Shown here: positions 22,465 to 34,600 of the stretch, one piece after another
Position numbering within the stretch: position 1 is the stretch's first letter
Layout: the number at the start of each line of letters is the position of its first letter
From: Vitis vinifera
Taxonomy: Eukaryota > Streptophyta > Magnoliopsida > Vitales > Vitaceae
Assembly (NCBI RefSeq): GCF_030704535.1
Contig: NC_081819.1
Location: forward strand, 18,572,001 to 18,636,000
DNA length: 64,000 bases
Direction: 5' to 3'
The notes under the pieces: model-generated
Told to the model about the DNA's origin: nothing
Database searches by the model: none
Seen by the model: only the letters and a program-made list of their open reading frames with translations
Position numbers and translations under genes: made by a program

Positions 22465-23175
22465 GCTCATGGATGAAAATCCATGATGGTGAATCTGAAA
22501 TGCCCATAGATGTCTGATCTATGGTGGTGAAATCTGAAATGTCCACAGATAAAAATCTATGGTGGTGATAATCTCGAAATGCCCAAGGATGAAAATCCAT
22601 GGTGGTGATATAATCTCAAAAGCCCAAGGACGAAAATCCATGGTGGTGATATAATCTCAAAAGCCCAAGGATGAAAATCCATGGTGGTGATAACTGAAAC
22701 AAAGGCTCATGGATGAAAATCCATGATGGTGAATCTGAAATGCCCATAGATGAAAATCTGTGGTGGTGAAAATCTGAAACAAAGGCTCATGGATGAAAAT
22801 CCATGATGGTGAATCTGAAATGCCCATAGATGTCTGATCTATGGTGGTGAAAATCTGAAACAAAGGCTCATGGATGAAAATCCATGATGGTGAATCTGAA
22901 ATGCCCATAGATGAAAATCTATGGTGGTGAAAATCTGAAACAAAGGCTCATGGATGAAAATCCATGATGGTGAATCTGAAATGCCCATAGATGTCTGATC
23001 TATGGTGGTGAAAATCTGAAACAAAGGCTCATGGATGAAAATCCATGGTGGTGATAACTGAAATGCCCATAGATGAAAATCTATGGTGGTGATATAATCT
23101 CAAAAGCCCAAGGATGAAAATCCATGGTGGTGATATAACTGAAATAAATGCTCATAGATGAAAATCTATGATGGT
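22465..23175. repeat. Hairpin minisatellite with two alternating stem types
   Basis: About eighteen short hairpins spaced roughly 36-46 bp apart. Two main stem types alternate, CATGGATGAAAATCCATG and CATAGATGAAAATCTATG, plus CATAGATGTCTGATCTATG. Between types, G to A on one arm is matched by C to T on the other, so pairing is kept. Linkers read ATGGTGAATCTGAAATGCC or GTGGTGATATAATCTCAAA. The array also makes long open frames on the - strand, which are by-products of periodicity. Confidence 0.85.
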
Positions 23176-23179
23176 GAAA

Positions 23180-24785
23180 ATCTGAAAGAAGGGGGATGCC
23201 CTAAATAAGATGACAATAGGGGGACGCCCTAGGTGATAACTCATAAAGATCGGCAAATGGGTCTGACAACCATGAAATCAACACGAGACACGGTAAACCC
23301 AACGAGAGGGGGTATGCCCCAGTAGAAAAGCACCAAAGGGGTATGCCCTAGTATAACGACTCACAAAGATCAAGAAGTAGATCGAGTAGTGAGAGAATCT
23401 GCAAAAGATCCGATGAACTCAAGGATGGGGGTATGCCCCAGTGTGACGACCCATAAAGATCAAGAAATAGACTGAGCAGTGAGAGAATCTGCAAAATATC
23501 CGATGAACTCAAGGATGGGGGTATGCCCCAGTGTAGGATAGTAACTAACATAAGACACGGAATCTCACCATACAAGACACTCTGGGATATGCTCAATGAT
23601 GATGCAATGCAAAAGATATACATAGCCTCAATGAACAAATGCTAAAACAAGTCCAAACATCACTGAAACTATGCTGACAAAGCAAAACTAAAATAATGGA
23701 CCCAAACAAATGCTGACCGAGACTCTAAGACTGAAATGCAAGCAAATCAAGACATGGCATGTCAACTATCAATATGAGTACATCATCACAAGTGCATCAA
23801 CAATCTAATAGGTCCTACCATCATGGGAGATATTGAACCTAATGTCCAAAGGCATGTGAAAACTCAACCAGAAAGCTCAAGACTAGCCCATATCTTCCCC
23901 TGATCAAGAGAAAAGGATAAGGTCATGTAAGACGATGAAATATGTGGGCTCAAAAGATGTAAGGCTCTGATAAGATGGGTGCAGGTATAACAGTGTCCAA
24001 TGTAGGATGTATAGGTGTGTAACAAAGGAAAGTGGGTACCCAAATCAAACTAGGTATGCTGAGGAGACTGAGCCCAGGGTGTCAATGACTCCATGATCCA
24101 TCGAAAGTCGCAACCATGAACACGAAATGGAGTCTCAATGTCAAAATCAGCAAGGTGGCTATGCCCCAGTGTGAATGCATCTCCAAAACAAACATCCATG
24201 AAAAGAGTACAACCAATCACACATCATCTGATCGAAATGAATCTCTGCTCATCAAAGTCATCGTGGTAATATGAAGAGAATATCTGATCTCCTCTAAAGA
24301 AAGAGCATGTCTCGATGTGAACTGGTGTCTCTGAGATCAACCTCCGATGAAAGGGTTATGCCCCAGTATAGGGCAAACCCTGAAATGACTAAACTCTGCT
24401 GCATGCTCTCATAAGTGCTCGTGTCCTGATCCAATCATCTCAAAAAAATATGTCAACAATGATGAGAGGGCTATGCTCCTGTGATCACATCAAAGAAATC
24501 AACTAATCATATCCCGTACTCCAATGTGAAATGAATCTAATCGCCTCCAAGGAACAGCTATGCCTAAGAACATCATCGACCGAAAAGGGGTATGCCCCTG
24601 TGTAAAGTACACCAGATGAAATGCGCCAATCATGTCTCATGCTCTAATGTGAAAAAGGACATCTGATATCCTCCAAGGAATGGACATGGCTCAAAAATCT
24701 GTCATCGACTGAGAAGAGTATGCCTCGACACAATGGTCATCCGATAATAAAACTCTCTGAGATGGCTATGCCCCAGTGTAAGGTC
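23180..24785. repeat. Dispersed palindromic GGGGTATGCCCC repeats
   Basis: About twelve copies of a short palindrome followed by AGTGT or a variant, for example near 23308, 23336, 23427, 23517, 24152, 24353, 24586 and 24762. Two units at about 23340-23530 form a tandem repeat of about 90 bp (containing AAAGATCAAGAA and GAGAGAATCTGCAAAA). Later copies are spaced 100-600 bp apart. Confidence 0.75.
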
Positions 24786-26950
24786 ATACCATAACTCCCG
24801 GTCTGTCACAATCAGAATGCTCTCGAATCAATCTCAAGTATCGCTCACATAAGAGCTATCAAACATAATGTGTGATGTCATGGCCTCAGGGTGGTCTTAA
24901 GACACGGGACGTAACGTAGGCTAGGGTGATAGGGTGATAGAAATGAAGGGAAACTAGGCCCAAATACCCAATGATCAAAACCCATGCCCTCATGTATAAA
25001 ATGCAACATGTATAGAAAATATCGTGAGCCATGGACCTAAAGATGCCTACTGTGAACATGGTAATAATGATGATGCAATGAAGAAAAACCGAACTGATGA
25101 CGAGATGTATAATGATGGTACGAAGAGGGTACCAAACCAGAAAATGAGGTCACTGTAAGAACGGAATAAGAGGTGAAATAAAAATGATGAATCAGAAATG
25201 AAAACGAGGATGATGATGAAGCATAGAATATGAGAACAAGTGATGATCTGCTCAAATCAAATATGAAAGGAAGTCACGTCAATAACGAACAAAATGATGG
25301 AATGGACAATGACCCAGAACTCCTAAGAGAAGGCCACTCATCTCGCTCTCAAAACATACAACAAAATGAACACGAAGAATGAAAGGTCTCGGGGAGCTCA
25401 CATACGAACTCCCATCAATAGACATATCCAACAAAGCGACCCCTCGAACACTCATATACACATACTCAATGATAGAGAATAATACACACATGTGCCTCTT
25501 TTCTTTTTTCTTTTTCTTTTTTTCAATCTTTTTTTTTTTTACATATAGACAAAATGTACATGCTCTGAACGCAAACCAAGAAAGATCTAAAGACGAAGTA
25601 AAAATGGATAAACATACTCTCAAATGCCAATGTAGCATAAACTCTCTCTAATGATGTGACCCTCTTAAGCCAAGGATCCCTGGATCAACGTCCGTATGAT
25701 AGATAGTGGAAATGACGTGACTACCTTCCATGTAATGAACTGGGGGGATCACCACTCGGGGTGGGAGAAGATGAAGCTGAACAAACGATAGATATAATAA
25801 AGAAGAGGATGAAGAACCAACGAGATGTGACGAAATGCAATGACGCAATGATAGGAAAAGATAATGAGAAAGATGTGCCCCTCGGTCCAAGGCTCATGAA
25901 ACTCCTAAACAATGCATGCATACACTGAAGGGCCCCTATCCCGGTATAGAAGGTGAGCAAGGCTATAAGAAATAAAAGGCTATGATGCTCATGCGAGGCT
26001 CAAAGGGCTAGCAATGGTCTAGATGTCAATAAAGGTAATAGGGTGTGAGCTAACCGAAATGAAGGCCACCCATCCTACGACCACGGTCTCAAACATCATG
26101 CTATCAAGCCCTCAAATGATCAATACTAAAGATCGATGTCCATCTGATATAACCACGTCAACCCTCTAGAATCATCCACCAACCATACTCCAAATGCAAA
26201 GTAAACTGTGATCTCATCAAGCAATACTGCCCATCACAAGCCAACTCTCATCATACAATATCAATCTCTATACTCATGGCAAAATAAGTGACAGTCCCAT
26301 CAAGCAATCGACCAATCCTCATATCGTAAGCCGCCCAAATATCATAAGCCAACTCTCGCCATGCCAGATCAACCCTGGGCCCAAACTCCTCACACTCTAC
26401 CTAGTCGAATCAGAAAGGGGATGTGAAAAGGTAGAAAAGCCGAGGATGGAAAGGTCATATAATGGCCTCAATGGTGATGCTGTGCAAAGCTCACAATGGA
26501 TGGATGTAGGTCAAAGCAAAGGCAAGGTGTGGGAAGTGAGCAAGGTACGACTCTGATCATAAGAAGATGTGTCACAGTCTCGAACTCCCTAAGTCAAATC
26601 TCTGATCCTAGGCTAATGGGCTCAATATCCCCCATGATAGGTCAAGCCTCAAAATCACAATGTGCAAGTGAAAAGACACCTCAAGTCGAAAGAACAACAC
26701 ATCATATCATAAAACATAAGCATATGTCCATAAAGAAAAAGACATCCAATGAGATAATCCGATGAGTACATCATGCAAAAGAAGGATAACAAAGACAATA
26801 CTCAAGAATCGAGTTATAGTCTCTAAAAGTCAAAGCAAAACAAGACTAAACAAACAAAAACAAAAACAGTGACTGGTCCTGTCATCATATCTCTGGCCAT
26901 AGAAGGGACAAAATCTGAGTGCCACCGCACCAAGGTAAGCCAGTCATGAG
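24786..26950. other. Internal region of the 17.9-kb element, no domain recognised
   Basis: This is where pol would be expected in an autonomous element (- strand, after gag). Open frames here are short and low-complexity, and none shows protease, RT, RNase H or integrase motifs. A poly-T tract lies at 25500-25540. Confidence 0.6.
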
Positions 26951-27616
26951 TCAATCGCCCAAGTCAATAAGATCAGGGACTACTGGTGAAGGGGCGTCTG
27001 CATGCATGGCCTGAGCTGGGGTAGAAATAAGAGACATATCAGACTGAGGATGCCCAAACGTCCCAGAATCAACAATGTCCTGTATGGCATGTCGTAGAGC
27101 AGTGCAACGATCAGTGTGATGTCCTACTGACTGGTGGTACGCACAATATAAATCAAGACAAAACTGTGGGGGCACAGGATCTGGAAGTGTCCTAGGAGCC
27201 AGAGGAGCCAAAAATCCCATGGCCTGGAACATCTCAAAAACTCTACTCAGGGGTGCGCTCAAATCTGAAAAGTGTCTCCGACATCGTCGATGGGAAGGAA
27301 ATCGATCCTGAGGAACTGTAACGACCGGAGGGCCCCGAAGCCAGGATGGAGGTCGTGCCAGCGTAGCCAGTGAAATGGATGAGGAATGCTGCTGGAGTGG
27401 GCGAGACCGTGGATGTGAGGCACCCAAAGTAGCAGGTGTCGATGAAGTCAAGTGTGGCAATGAAGGCATCGCTACTCCTGGAGCTCCTCTCGATGACGAT
27501 GGATGCCCTGACAAAATGAGCTCAATCCTCTCAACCCTCCGCGTCAAATCCACCATCATCTCATAAAGAGCAGTAAGAGTAATGGGTGTGATCTCGTCCG
27601 ACATGGTGAACCTCAA
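26951..27616 (-). CDS. Second gag-like ORF with a zinc-knuckle-like motif
   Basis: A 221-codon open frame, in the same sense as the main gag and about 0.4 kb downstream of it. A short charged N-terminal region (MVDLTRRVERIELILSGHP) resembles the coiled segment at the start of plant gypsy Gag. The C-terminal part carries CAYHQSVGHHTDRC (residues 158-171), a zinc-knuckle-like motif of the CxYH...GHxTDxC kind, followed by LRHAIQDIVDSG. The central capsid (Retrotrans_gag) block of the first ORF is absent, so this looks like an internally deleted gag paralogue. The start is uncertain, because a second ATG lies 4 codons in. Whether it is translated is unknown. Confidence 0.6.
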   Translation of the reverse strand: MRFTMSDEITPITLTALYEMMVDLTRRVERIELILSGHPSSSRGAPGVAMPSLPHLTSSTPATLGASHPRSRPLQQHSSSISLATLARPPSWLRGPPVVTVPQDRFPSHRRCRRHFSDLSAPLSRVFEMFQAMGFLAPLAPRTLPDPVPPQFCLDLYCAYHQSVGHHTDRCTALRHAIQDIVDSGTFGHPQSDMSLISTPAQAMHADAPSPVVPDLIDLGD

Positions 27617-28025
27617 CTGAAGAAGTCTAATCTCAATGTGCTCTGTATCATAACCATCATACCATCAATATCTGCTCGGGGACCAGTCACGACACTAAAA
27701 CTGTCCAAGACTCTAAAACAAACACATGCAAAAGACAAAACAAAGCAACACAAGATGCTACACAAGATAACAACACATAAAATGCATGATACGAAACAAT
27801 GATAATAATAAAAAGAAGACATAAACACATACCCAAGAAAACAACAATATCACTAAGTGAAATGAGAGTACATCATGCGAAAAATAAGACAGTAAGGTCT
27901 ACTCTCGAAACACAGGGTACGACTCGAATCACTAACTATAAAACAAGACTCAAATACAAAGTAAAGGAGAACAAAAACTCAAACAACCAACTAACAAGGT
28001 AGTCTCAAAATACACCAACAAGGTA

Positions 28026-29476
28026 TCAAAGTGTCCTGTGAATATCAGTGCCCTGGGTGTCCAAAACGTGATGGTATAAGCTCGAAGGAGGAGGAACTGC
28101 ATGTGTGGAATAGGCTGGAAAGAAAACAGCAGTCATATCTGGACCAAGATCAGTGTCTGTAGCTGATACAGGAAAACTAACCGCACCACTGTCAATAAGA
28201 TCCTGTATGGTATGACGTAGAGAAGCACAATAATCAGTACGGTGGCCTGCCATATGGTGAAATGCACAGAACTCATGAGCACGAAAACGCGGAGGCAAGG
28301 TACTCGGGAGTGGCCTAGGGGCCAATGGTACTAAAAAACCAGTAGATCTGAGTCGCTCAAAAACTCTATCCAAATGCATCCCCAAATCAGAATAAGTCCT
28401 CTGACGTCGCCGATGGGGGCGAGACTGCTCATACTGTGGGATACTAGTCTGTGGACGCTGAAACTGAAATGAAGGTCGCACCGTGACAGTATGAGGATGC
28501 ACAGAAGGGTACTGCTGAACTGAATGAGGATGACGATGCTGTAAGGGTGGGAAATCACTCTTGGATGTCTGCAGTGATCTCGCATAGGAATGATAACCAG
28601 GTCGTCGATGCTGAAAGTCTGCTGAAAATACGCCTCCATAGCTCTCAGATGATCCAACAACTCCCTTCCCCTCAGTATCTGAAGAAGGGATAATATCTGA
28701 CCATAATCCTCTAGTATGCCATCATCTACATCGAACAAAGCCTGAACCAATGATCTGAAATCATGGAATGGGACTCCTGTCAGATGCCGAGCAAACCTAG
28801 GGTGCAAACTCCTCAAAAACATGCTCATCTGATCTTTCTCAGTAGGTCGCTCAATCATCTCCGCAGCCTTCTCCCTCCAGCGGGAGATAAAAGAAGAAAC
28901 AGACTCATCTGATCCCTGTCTAAGAAACTCAAACTCTCTACGTGTAACACTCATATCACCACTGAAGGAATACTGTCTCAGAAACTCCTGTGCTAAGTCA
29001 TCCCAAGTTCTCCGACGAGATGACTCTAATGAAGCGTACCATCTCTGTGTCATGCCGCTCAATGACAATGGGAACAAAGTGAGCAACTGTGCCTCATCTA
29101 GACCAAGGGCCCTCATAACCGTGCTATAAAGTCTGAGATGAATACGAGGACATCCAACACCCGTATATCTCTCTATATCAGGCATCCTGAAACCGACTGG
29201 CAAAGTGGCCACTGGCACATCGCCAGGGTCATCCCATGAAATCATCTCATCAGGATCTCTCATCTGTCCAATCCTCCGCTCGAGTCTGTCCATACGAGAA
29301 CGAGGATCCTCAACAATGGTAACTGGTGTGACAATAGGTGGAACGACAGCAACCCGATCATGTGAAATAGTATGCAAAGTCTGCGTAGCTGGCATCTGAA
29401 CGGGTATAACAGGTGGCATCACTATATCAAATGGTGTGTCCTCGAGCACTACATGCCTACTCGGCTGACTATCCAT
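28026..29476 (-). CDS. Gag polyprotein, Ty3/gypsy type, with an apparent frameshift
   Basis: The frame starting at 29476 encodes an N-terminal coiled segment (RMDRLERRIGQMRDP) and then a Retrotrans_gag-like capsid block at about residues 95-240 (RMPDIERYTGVGCPRIHLRL, MTQRWYASL, LRQYSFSGDMS, FISRWREKAAEMI). Near 28,700 the family-like sequence passes to another frame. The second frame runs to 28026 and carries FCAFHHMAGHRTDYC and LRHTIQDLIDSG, the same zinc-knuckle-like region as in the ORF at 26951. Read as one gene it is about 480 codons with one frame change. A programmed shift is possible, but I see no classic slippery site, so a mutation is the simpler reading. No protease follows. Confidence 0.75.
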
Positions 29477-31628
29477 CCTCTAACTCAAACTGGTCAATGC
29501 CCCCTGAATCGAAACCATAGAAGCGATAAGCTAACCAATCGGAACTGACTGTGAATCCATCTATAGCAGCTCAACGATACGAATCAACCTCTATCCCACT
29601 CAACCCAGGGCACTGAACCAAGATTGGGACTACAAATAGACCCCTACAAAAGAACCCGAGCAAAATGACTCAAACACGACTCATGCAACGACACGAGATG
29701 TAACGAACAATGACCAATGCATGACACACTACAACCCAATACATGATAGGGTGCAATACACAATCATATGGTGACAATAAAAAATCTGGATGTACGATAG
29801 AAACTCTAGAGTCATAGGAGTGTCCAACATGAGATGACTACAAATATGACTAAAAAATTTCTATCGATGATCCAGAAAATGATCGAGGTGTGAAGAAAGT
29901 AAATGGGGTGTGAAGAACACTATCACGAGATCAATACTCAGTCTAGACCAAAAATATCCTTGATTCAACCTTCAACTCGAGCTCCATAAGAGACAAAATG
30001 ATAAGGTGATCAAGGCGAATCTCTCGAAAAATGTGTGAATATGAAAATATGCCTTTCACCTTTCTGTAATGAAAATATGAGCATCGAGTCGAAAATCGAA
30101 CCAAGGATCAAACAAAGAATATGGTACTGAGCCCATGATAGGTGTGCAGTATAAAAAGATGATCAATGAACATATCCCAAAGTATCGAGTGAGTGACAAC
30201 AAAGTGAAGGGGTGTGTCGAGCCAAGAAATGAGAACAAAAAAAACCCTAGGGAGAAAACATGCTAAACTCGTCAAGTGAAAAACATAAACTAAGGCGACA
30301 AGACGAAAGGTGATCCAACCGATACTCAAACTCAAACCGATCTCCGAACACTCTCAACTGGAGACTAAAAAGAGGGAATGTCAAATCCGAAGTGTAACCA
30401 CAGAGGCTCTAAAAGCCCTCAGATGCACCCACGTGTAGGGAGAGAGTCCTAATCGAAGGATCTACGACTCAACCTACAAGGTGAAGGTGGCTCTAAATGG
30501 ATATGGGTGGACTTTAAAAGATCTCTAGCAGAAGCGATCATACCCTCCGGCGGTATGCAACCCTCTGCACGCCTCCGAAGAGACGGGGCGCTTCCATGCA
30601 AGGTGGTCATCACCTCCACACATGCACTACCTCGACATCCCAGGGGGTTTCCTATGGTGAAACCTCTCAAACTCTCAACACTCAATGGTCGACTAGAGTG
30701 CACAGTGAATGGTGTGGGTGCATCCGAAAACCCTAAGAAGCTAAAACAGGAGAGAAAACACACTGACCACACAAATATCCATGAAACCTAGCTCCGGGCT
30801 ATACAGGTCTTCAATGATCGGACTCCTCCCGACATCAGTGTCGCTCTCCTCCAGAATGCTCCCGTACATCGATATAGCCCATCACTAGACCCTACTCCTA
30901 ATCTCTGGCTCGGTCAGATAACAAGCACACAGAAGGTCTCACACTTGCAATAGTGAGAACCGAAATGAAGGAAATGACCAAGACCAAGAGAGTTGGAGGT
31001 AAGGGGATAGAAGTGCGGCCCACACGGATAGACAGCATGCAATCACACAAAGGAAGGGTAGTCATGCACCATACAGTCAAGCAGAGTACAGGATATATCA
31101 CTCATGTCCACACAAAAAGCTACAACTATCAGGATGAATAGCGATATGAACATCATGCTCAAAAGACGATCGAGATAATATGCAAGTCAGAGAATCGACA
31201 TGTCAAACTGAGTGATATACAGTGGTGAGTGTATGCATGTGAAGTGATCAGAATAATCATGGCAAAATCAGGATCAATGCACTAAGCAATACGAAATGAT
31301 CAATCAATATAATCAGCATGTCAAAATCTCAAATGAATATATCAATGAAGCACAGAGAAAATAGCTATCTCGGAATCCTCTATCAATACGAATCAATCAT
31401 CATAATCAGCATGTCAAATATCTCAAACAAATATATCAATGAAGCACAAAGAAAATCACTGTGTTAGAATCTCCAATCAAGATAATCAACCAATACAATC
31501 AATCATGTCAATGTCCCAAGTGAAAACTCAGGAACCCTCAATGTGCAATCAAGAAGTGAGTACCACTGATAAACTCATCAAACACCATATTTGCTTCATC
31601 TTAAGTTCAAGCTTGACCCTCTAAATAA
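29477..31628 (-). other. Long leader between PBS and gag
   Basis: About 2.15 kb separates the PBS from the gag start. There is no recognisable protein, although short frames exist on both strands (for example near 30450-30790). A two-copy repeat of about 112 bp lies at roughly 31290-31510 (AATCAGCATGTCAAA and AAATATATCAATGAAGCACA occur in each copy). Confidence 0.6.
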
Positions 31629-31646
31629 TCCCCAGTGGAGTCGCCA
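31629..31646 (-). promoter_or_regulatory. Primer-binding site (tRNA-Arg type)
   Basis: Three bases inside the right LTR, the - strand reads TGGCGACTCCACTGGGGA. As I remember it, this is complementary to the 3' end of plant tRNA-Arg(ACG) including its CCA. It fixes the element's orientation as - strand and makes the right LTR the 5' LTR. Arg-type sites are known in Ogre-like elements. Confidence 0.8.
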
Positions 31647-31649
31647 TTT

Positions 31650-34600
31650 TGTGGACCCCGCATTTCGATCTATCTCAATGCGTTTCTCACTCGATGGCGA
31701 AACTCGATTTTTATTTGAAAAAATTGATTTTTATTGATTAAGAAAAATTGACTTGGAGTCGCCACTTATTTTTGTTTTATTTTTAAAGGGTAAACAAAAT
31801 AAGAAAGAAAAACCCTAAGTGTGACTTCTTATTTTGGAAAAGGCGGTCCATGAAAAACCGAATCGGGTTCGGGGGTCAGGTTACTTATCGGGAAGGTACG
31901 GTAAAGACCGTAGCACCCCTCTAAGTCCCTAAAGTCGGGTCTCTACTAATAAAATGAAGCTGACGTGGCAATGATGAGGAAATCAATGAATACTCAGAGT
32001 GATCATGCACATATGAGAAACAGAACAATGCATAGAAGATGACTAGAGTGAAAGGGGGTACGTACCTGAGCAACGAGCCACCATGCGTTATCAAGAAATG
32101 GGGTTAGTGTACAATTAATGAATATAAAATATAGCCCGGGAGTCAGTAAACAGATAAAGAACTATCAACAGCACACATGGCATTTCACTCAAATTCAGTT
32201 TTATTTGATGAAAATTCATTTGATGTTGGGCCCCCACCAAAGCCCGTTTATTTTTGTATGAATTAATTTCGTAAATTCTATCACCAAGAATTACGAAAAA
32301 TAAATTCACACTTATTTTAAAATATTTTGAAAATCAAAGAAAATTCGAAAGTGGCTCGCCAAAAAGAAAAAGGCGACCAAATTTGATTGAAAATGGGATT
32401 TTGAGTCCTAAAAACTCTAAGGATGAAAGCTTTGGAGACTTGAAGTTATTTAAAACCCGGAATTTAGGAAATTATTTACTAAATGAAGCTTGGGAAAATC
32501 TTTTTCAAAATCAAAGAGGATTCGAAATGAAAGATGACACGTGGGCCAAAAGGTGGCCATGCACATGCCACGGTGAAGATCAGATTCCTCTTATCCCATG
32601 CAAAGTCAACTCAGCGACTGGAAGCCATCCTTGATGATCTTGATCCAATTCCCAGACTATTTTCCTGTGGGTTCAGTACCCGTATACCTTTGAAAGCGAA
32701 ACTGTGGGAACCGAAATTGGATAAGTTTCTTCTAGATGAACGGGGATCCGATGAATGCATTCCTTGTCGGGATCCTAGAAATAGAGATGACGGGTTCTAT
32801 TCCAGGCCACAAGGTTTCTGGTCATGTAGCGACGCCGACCGGAGAGAGAAACTATGACAGCTGCCACCTGAACATCAAAATCTGCCCAGCTCAATGCCAA
32901 AATCTGCCCACATCTTTTCACCATACTCGACGCAAATTGGTCCATCAATGACCCAGGCTCCAATATAAGACGCTTTGAATATGTACCCGAGGTACCCAGT
33001 AGCTTCGTTTGCTTACTCCGTTGAAATGAGTTGAGTGAAATTAATGGGGTACACGGCTTGGACTTAATGCATGAGGTTGAAATTATTTTCTCCTCCTCCT
33101 GGGTTCCTTTAGCCGAAGCTGACTGTATCATCTCCATGAAGCTTTGGTTCTTTTGCCCAGATGGCTGAGAGGATGAGAGAGAGTTGTTTCGTCGGCGTCG
33201 TTCTCATCTACACAGTCATCATGATGATCGAACTCTTCATCTGGTGAGGGGTTCGATGTCTTCGGATTTGGCCAGTAGTAGCTGCAGCTGTGACTGCATT
33301 GAAGCTGAGGCACTCAGGAAATTCGATTCCGACGAGGTGAGATCCATTCTTGGATTTGTGATCCTGGGTTCCGGCGGCGCCGCAGACTGTGGATGCACCG
33401 CTCGGCATTGCAATGCTAACCTCAGCACCATTTGATAGACCAATATCCACCTCGACGGTAGGATCGCCAAGACCGTCGAAGATCTGCCTCGCCTTCATGA
33501 ACTGGATGGTGAACATGCTGGGCTTAGATGTGTCTGAAAGTGGGCCATGGCTTAGCGACCCCTTATCCGGTGCTGGCTCGAAAGGGCATCGACCTCAGCA
33601 ATAAAAACAACAACACGTCGAAACGGGGACACCATGATAGAAAAGGCTTTAAAGAATGATTAGCAGCACGAATCATGGAGATATATGCATATGAAGAGAT
33701 GGGTTGAATGGTGAAGTTGGAAGATAGGTATGGGAGATAGGATGGGTATAGGATGAATAGATGGTATGTATGGGCATCTAATGAGTATGGGCATGGTGGA
33801 AATATGAGTAGGGACGTGAAAGATTTAATGGGTATAAATAGTGATGGGAAATGGGTTAGATATGAGTATAGAGATGATGGCCAGTGGGTATGAGATTAAT
33901 GGGACAGGTGGTGGTATGGATCTTATGAGGAAGCCTGAGAAGGATCATGGGGGTCGTGTGCATGGGCTGTATGTACATGGGAGGATATAGGATGGTTGAA
34001 GGGAGGACCAATGGTGGAGGATGAATGGCATTGGGTCTTGTTCATAGATATGGACGGTTGAAAAAGTAGTGGGAGGGAAAACGGCCATGCAAATTGCAAT
34101 TATGCATGTGGGCTCATGATTGAGAACAGGAATGCATCATGGTATTTCATGCCCTCCATCCACATTCCACTTTCTTCCAGGGACAGTCCCAAGCGTACAG
34201 GATCCAGAATTCTTCCCAGGTCACCTTTACTCTCCATTTCTCCAAGTTGGGATGCCTTCTTAAGATTGAGATCTGCTAGTTGCTAAGTCTCCATACTTCT
34301 CTGAATCTGAGGATAAAAACCGAGTGAAGAGAGAGACCCAGGTCCGTTTCAGTTTCCCTTGATTTATATCTCATTTTATCCACAGAGCTTTCATTCATCC
34401 CCCATAAAACTGCTATTCTATACTGCAATAGTCTCATCAACCCTGCGGACCATGAACTGCCAGACCCATCTTCAATCCAGTTTTTCATAATTTCATAGCC
34501 GGGAGCATATATGCAAGGAAAAAACAGAGGATCGAGAGGATAGCAACAAGAATTGAAAACAAGTCTTTTAACCAACATGTTGAATCCATTTCAATATTTT

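Noticed and set aside
22657..23024. Long - strand frames with repeated peptide MGISDSPSWIFIHEPLFQIF
   Set aside because: They are a by-product of the hairpin minisatellite periodicity. No start context or family match, and the frame does not continue beyond the array.
22465..23175. Regular repeats with spacer-like linkers, reminiscent of a CRISPR array
   Set aside because: Linkers are not unique, the host is a plant nuclear genome, and units vary like a minisatellite.
25379..25651. 90-codon frame with a poly-F run
   Set aside because: Driven by a poly-T tract within the interior of the large retrotransposon; no domain.
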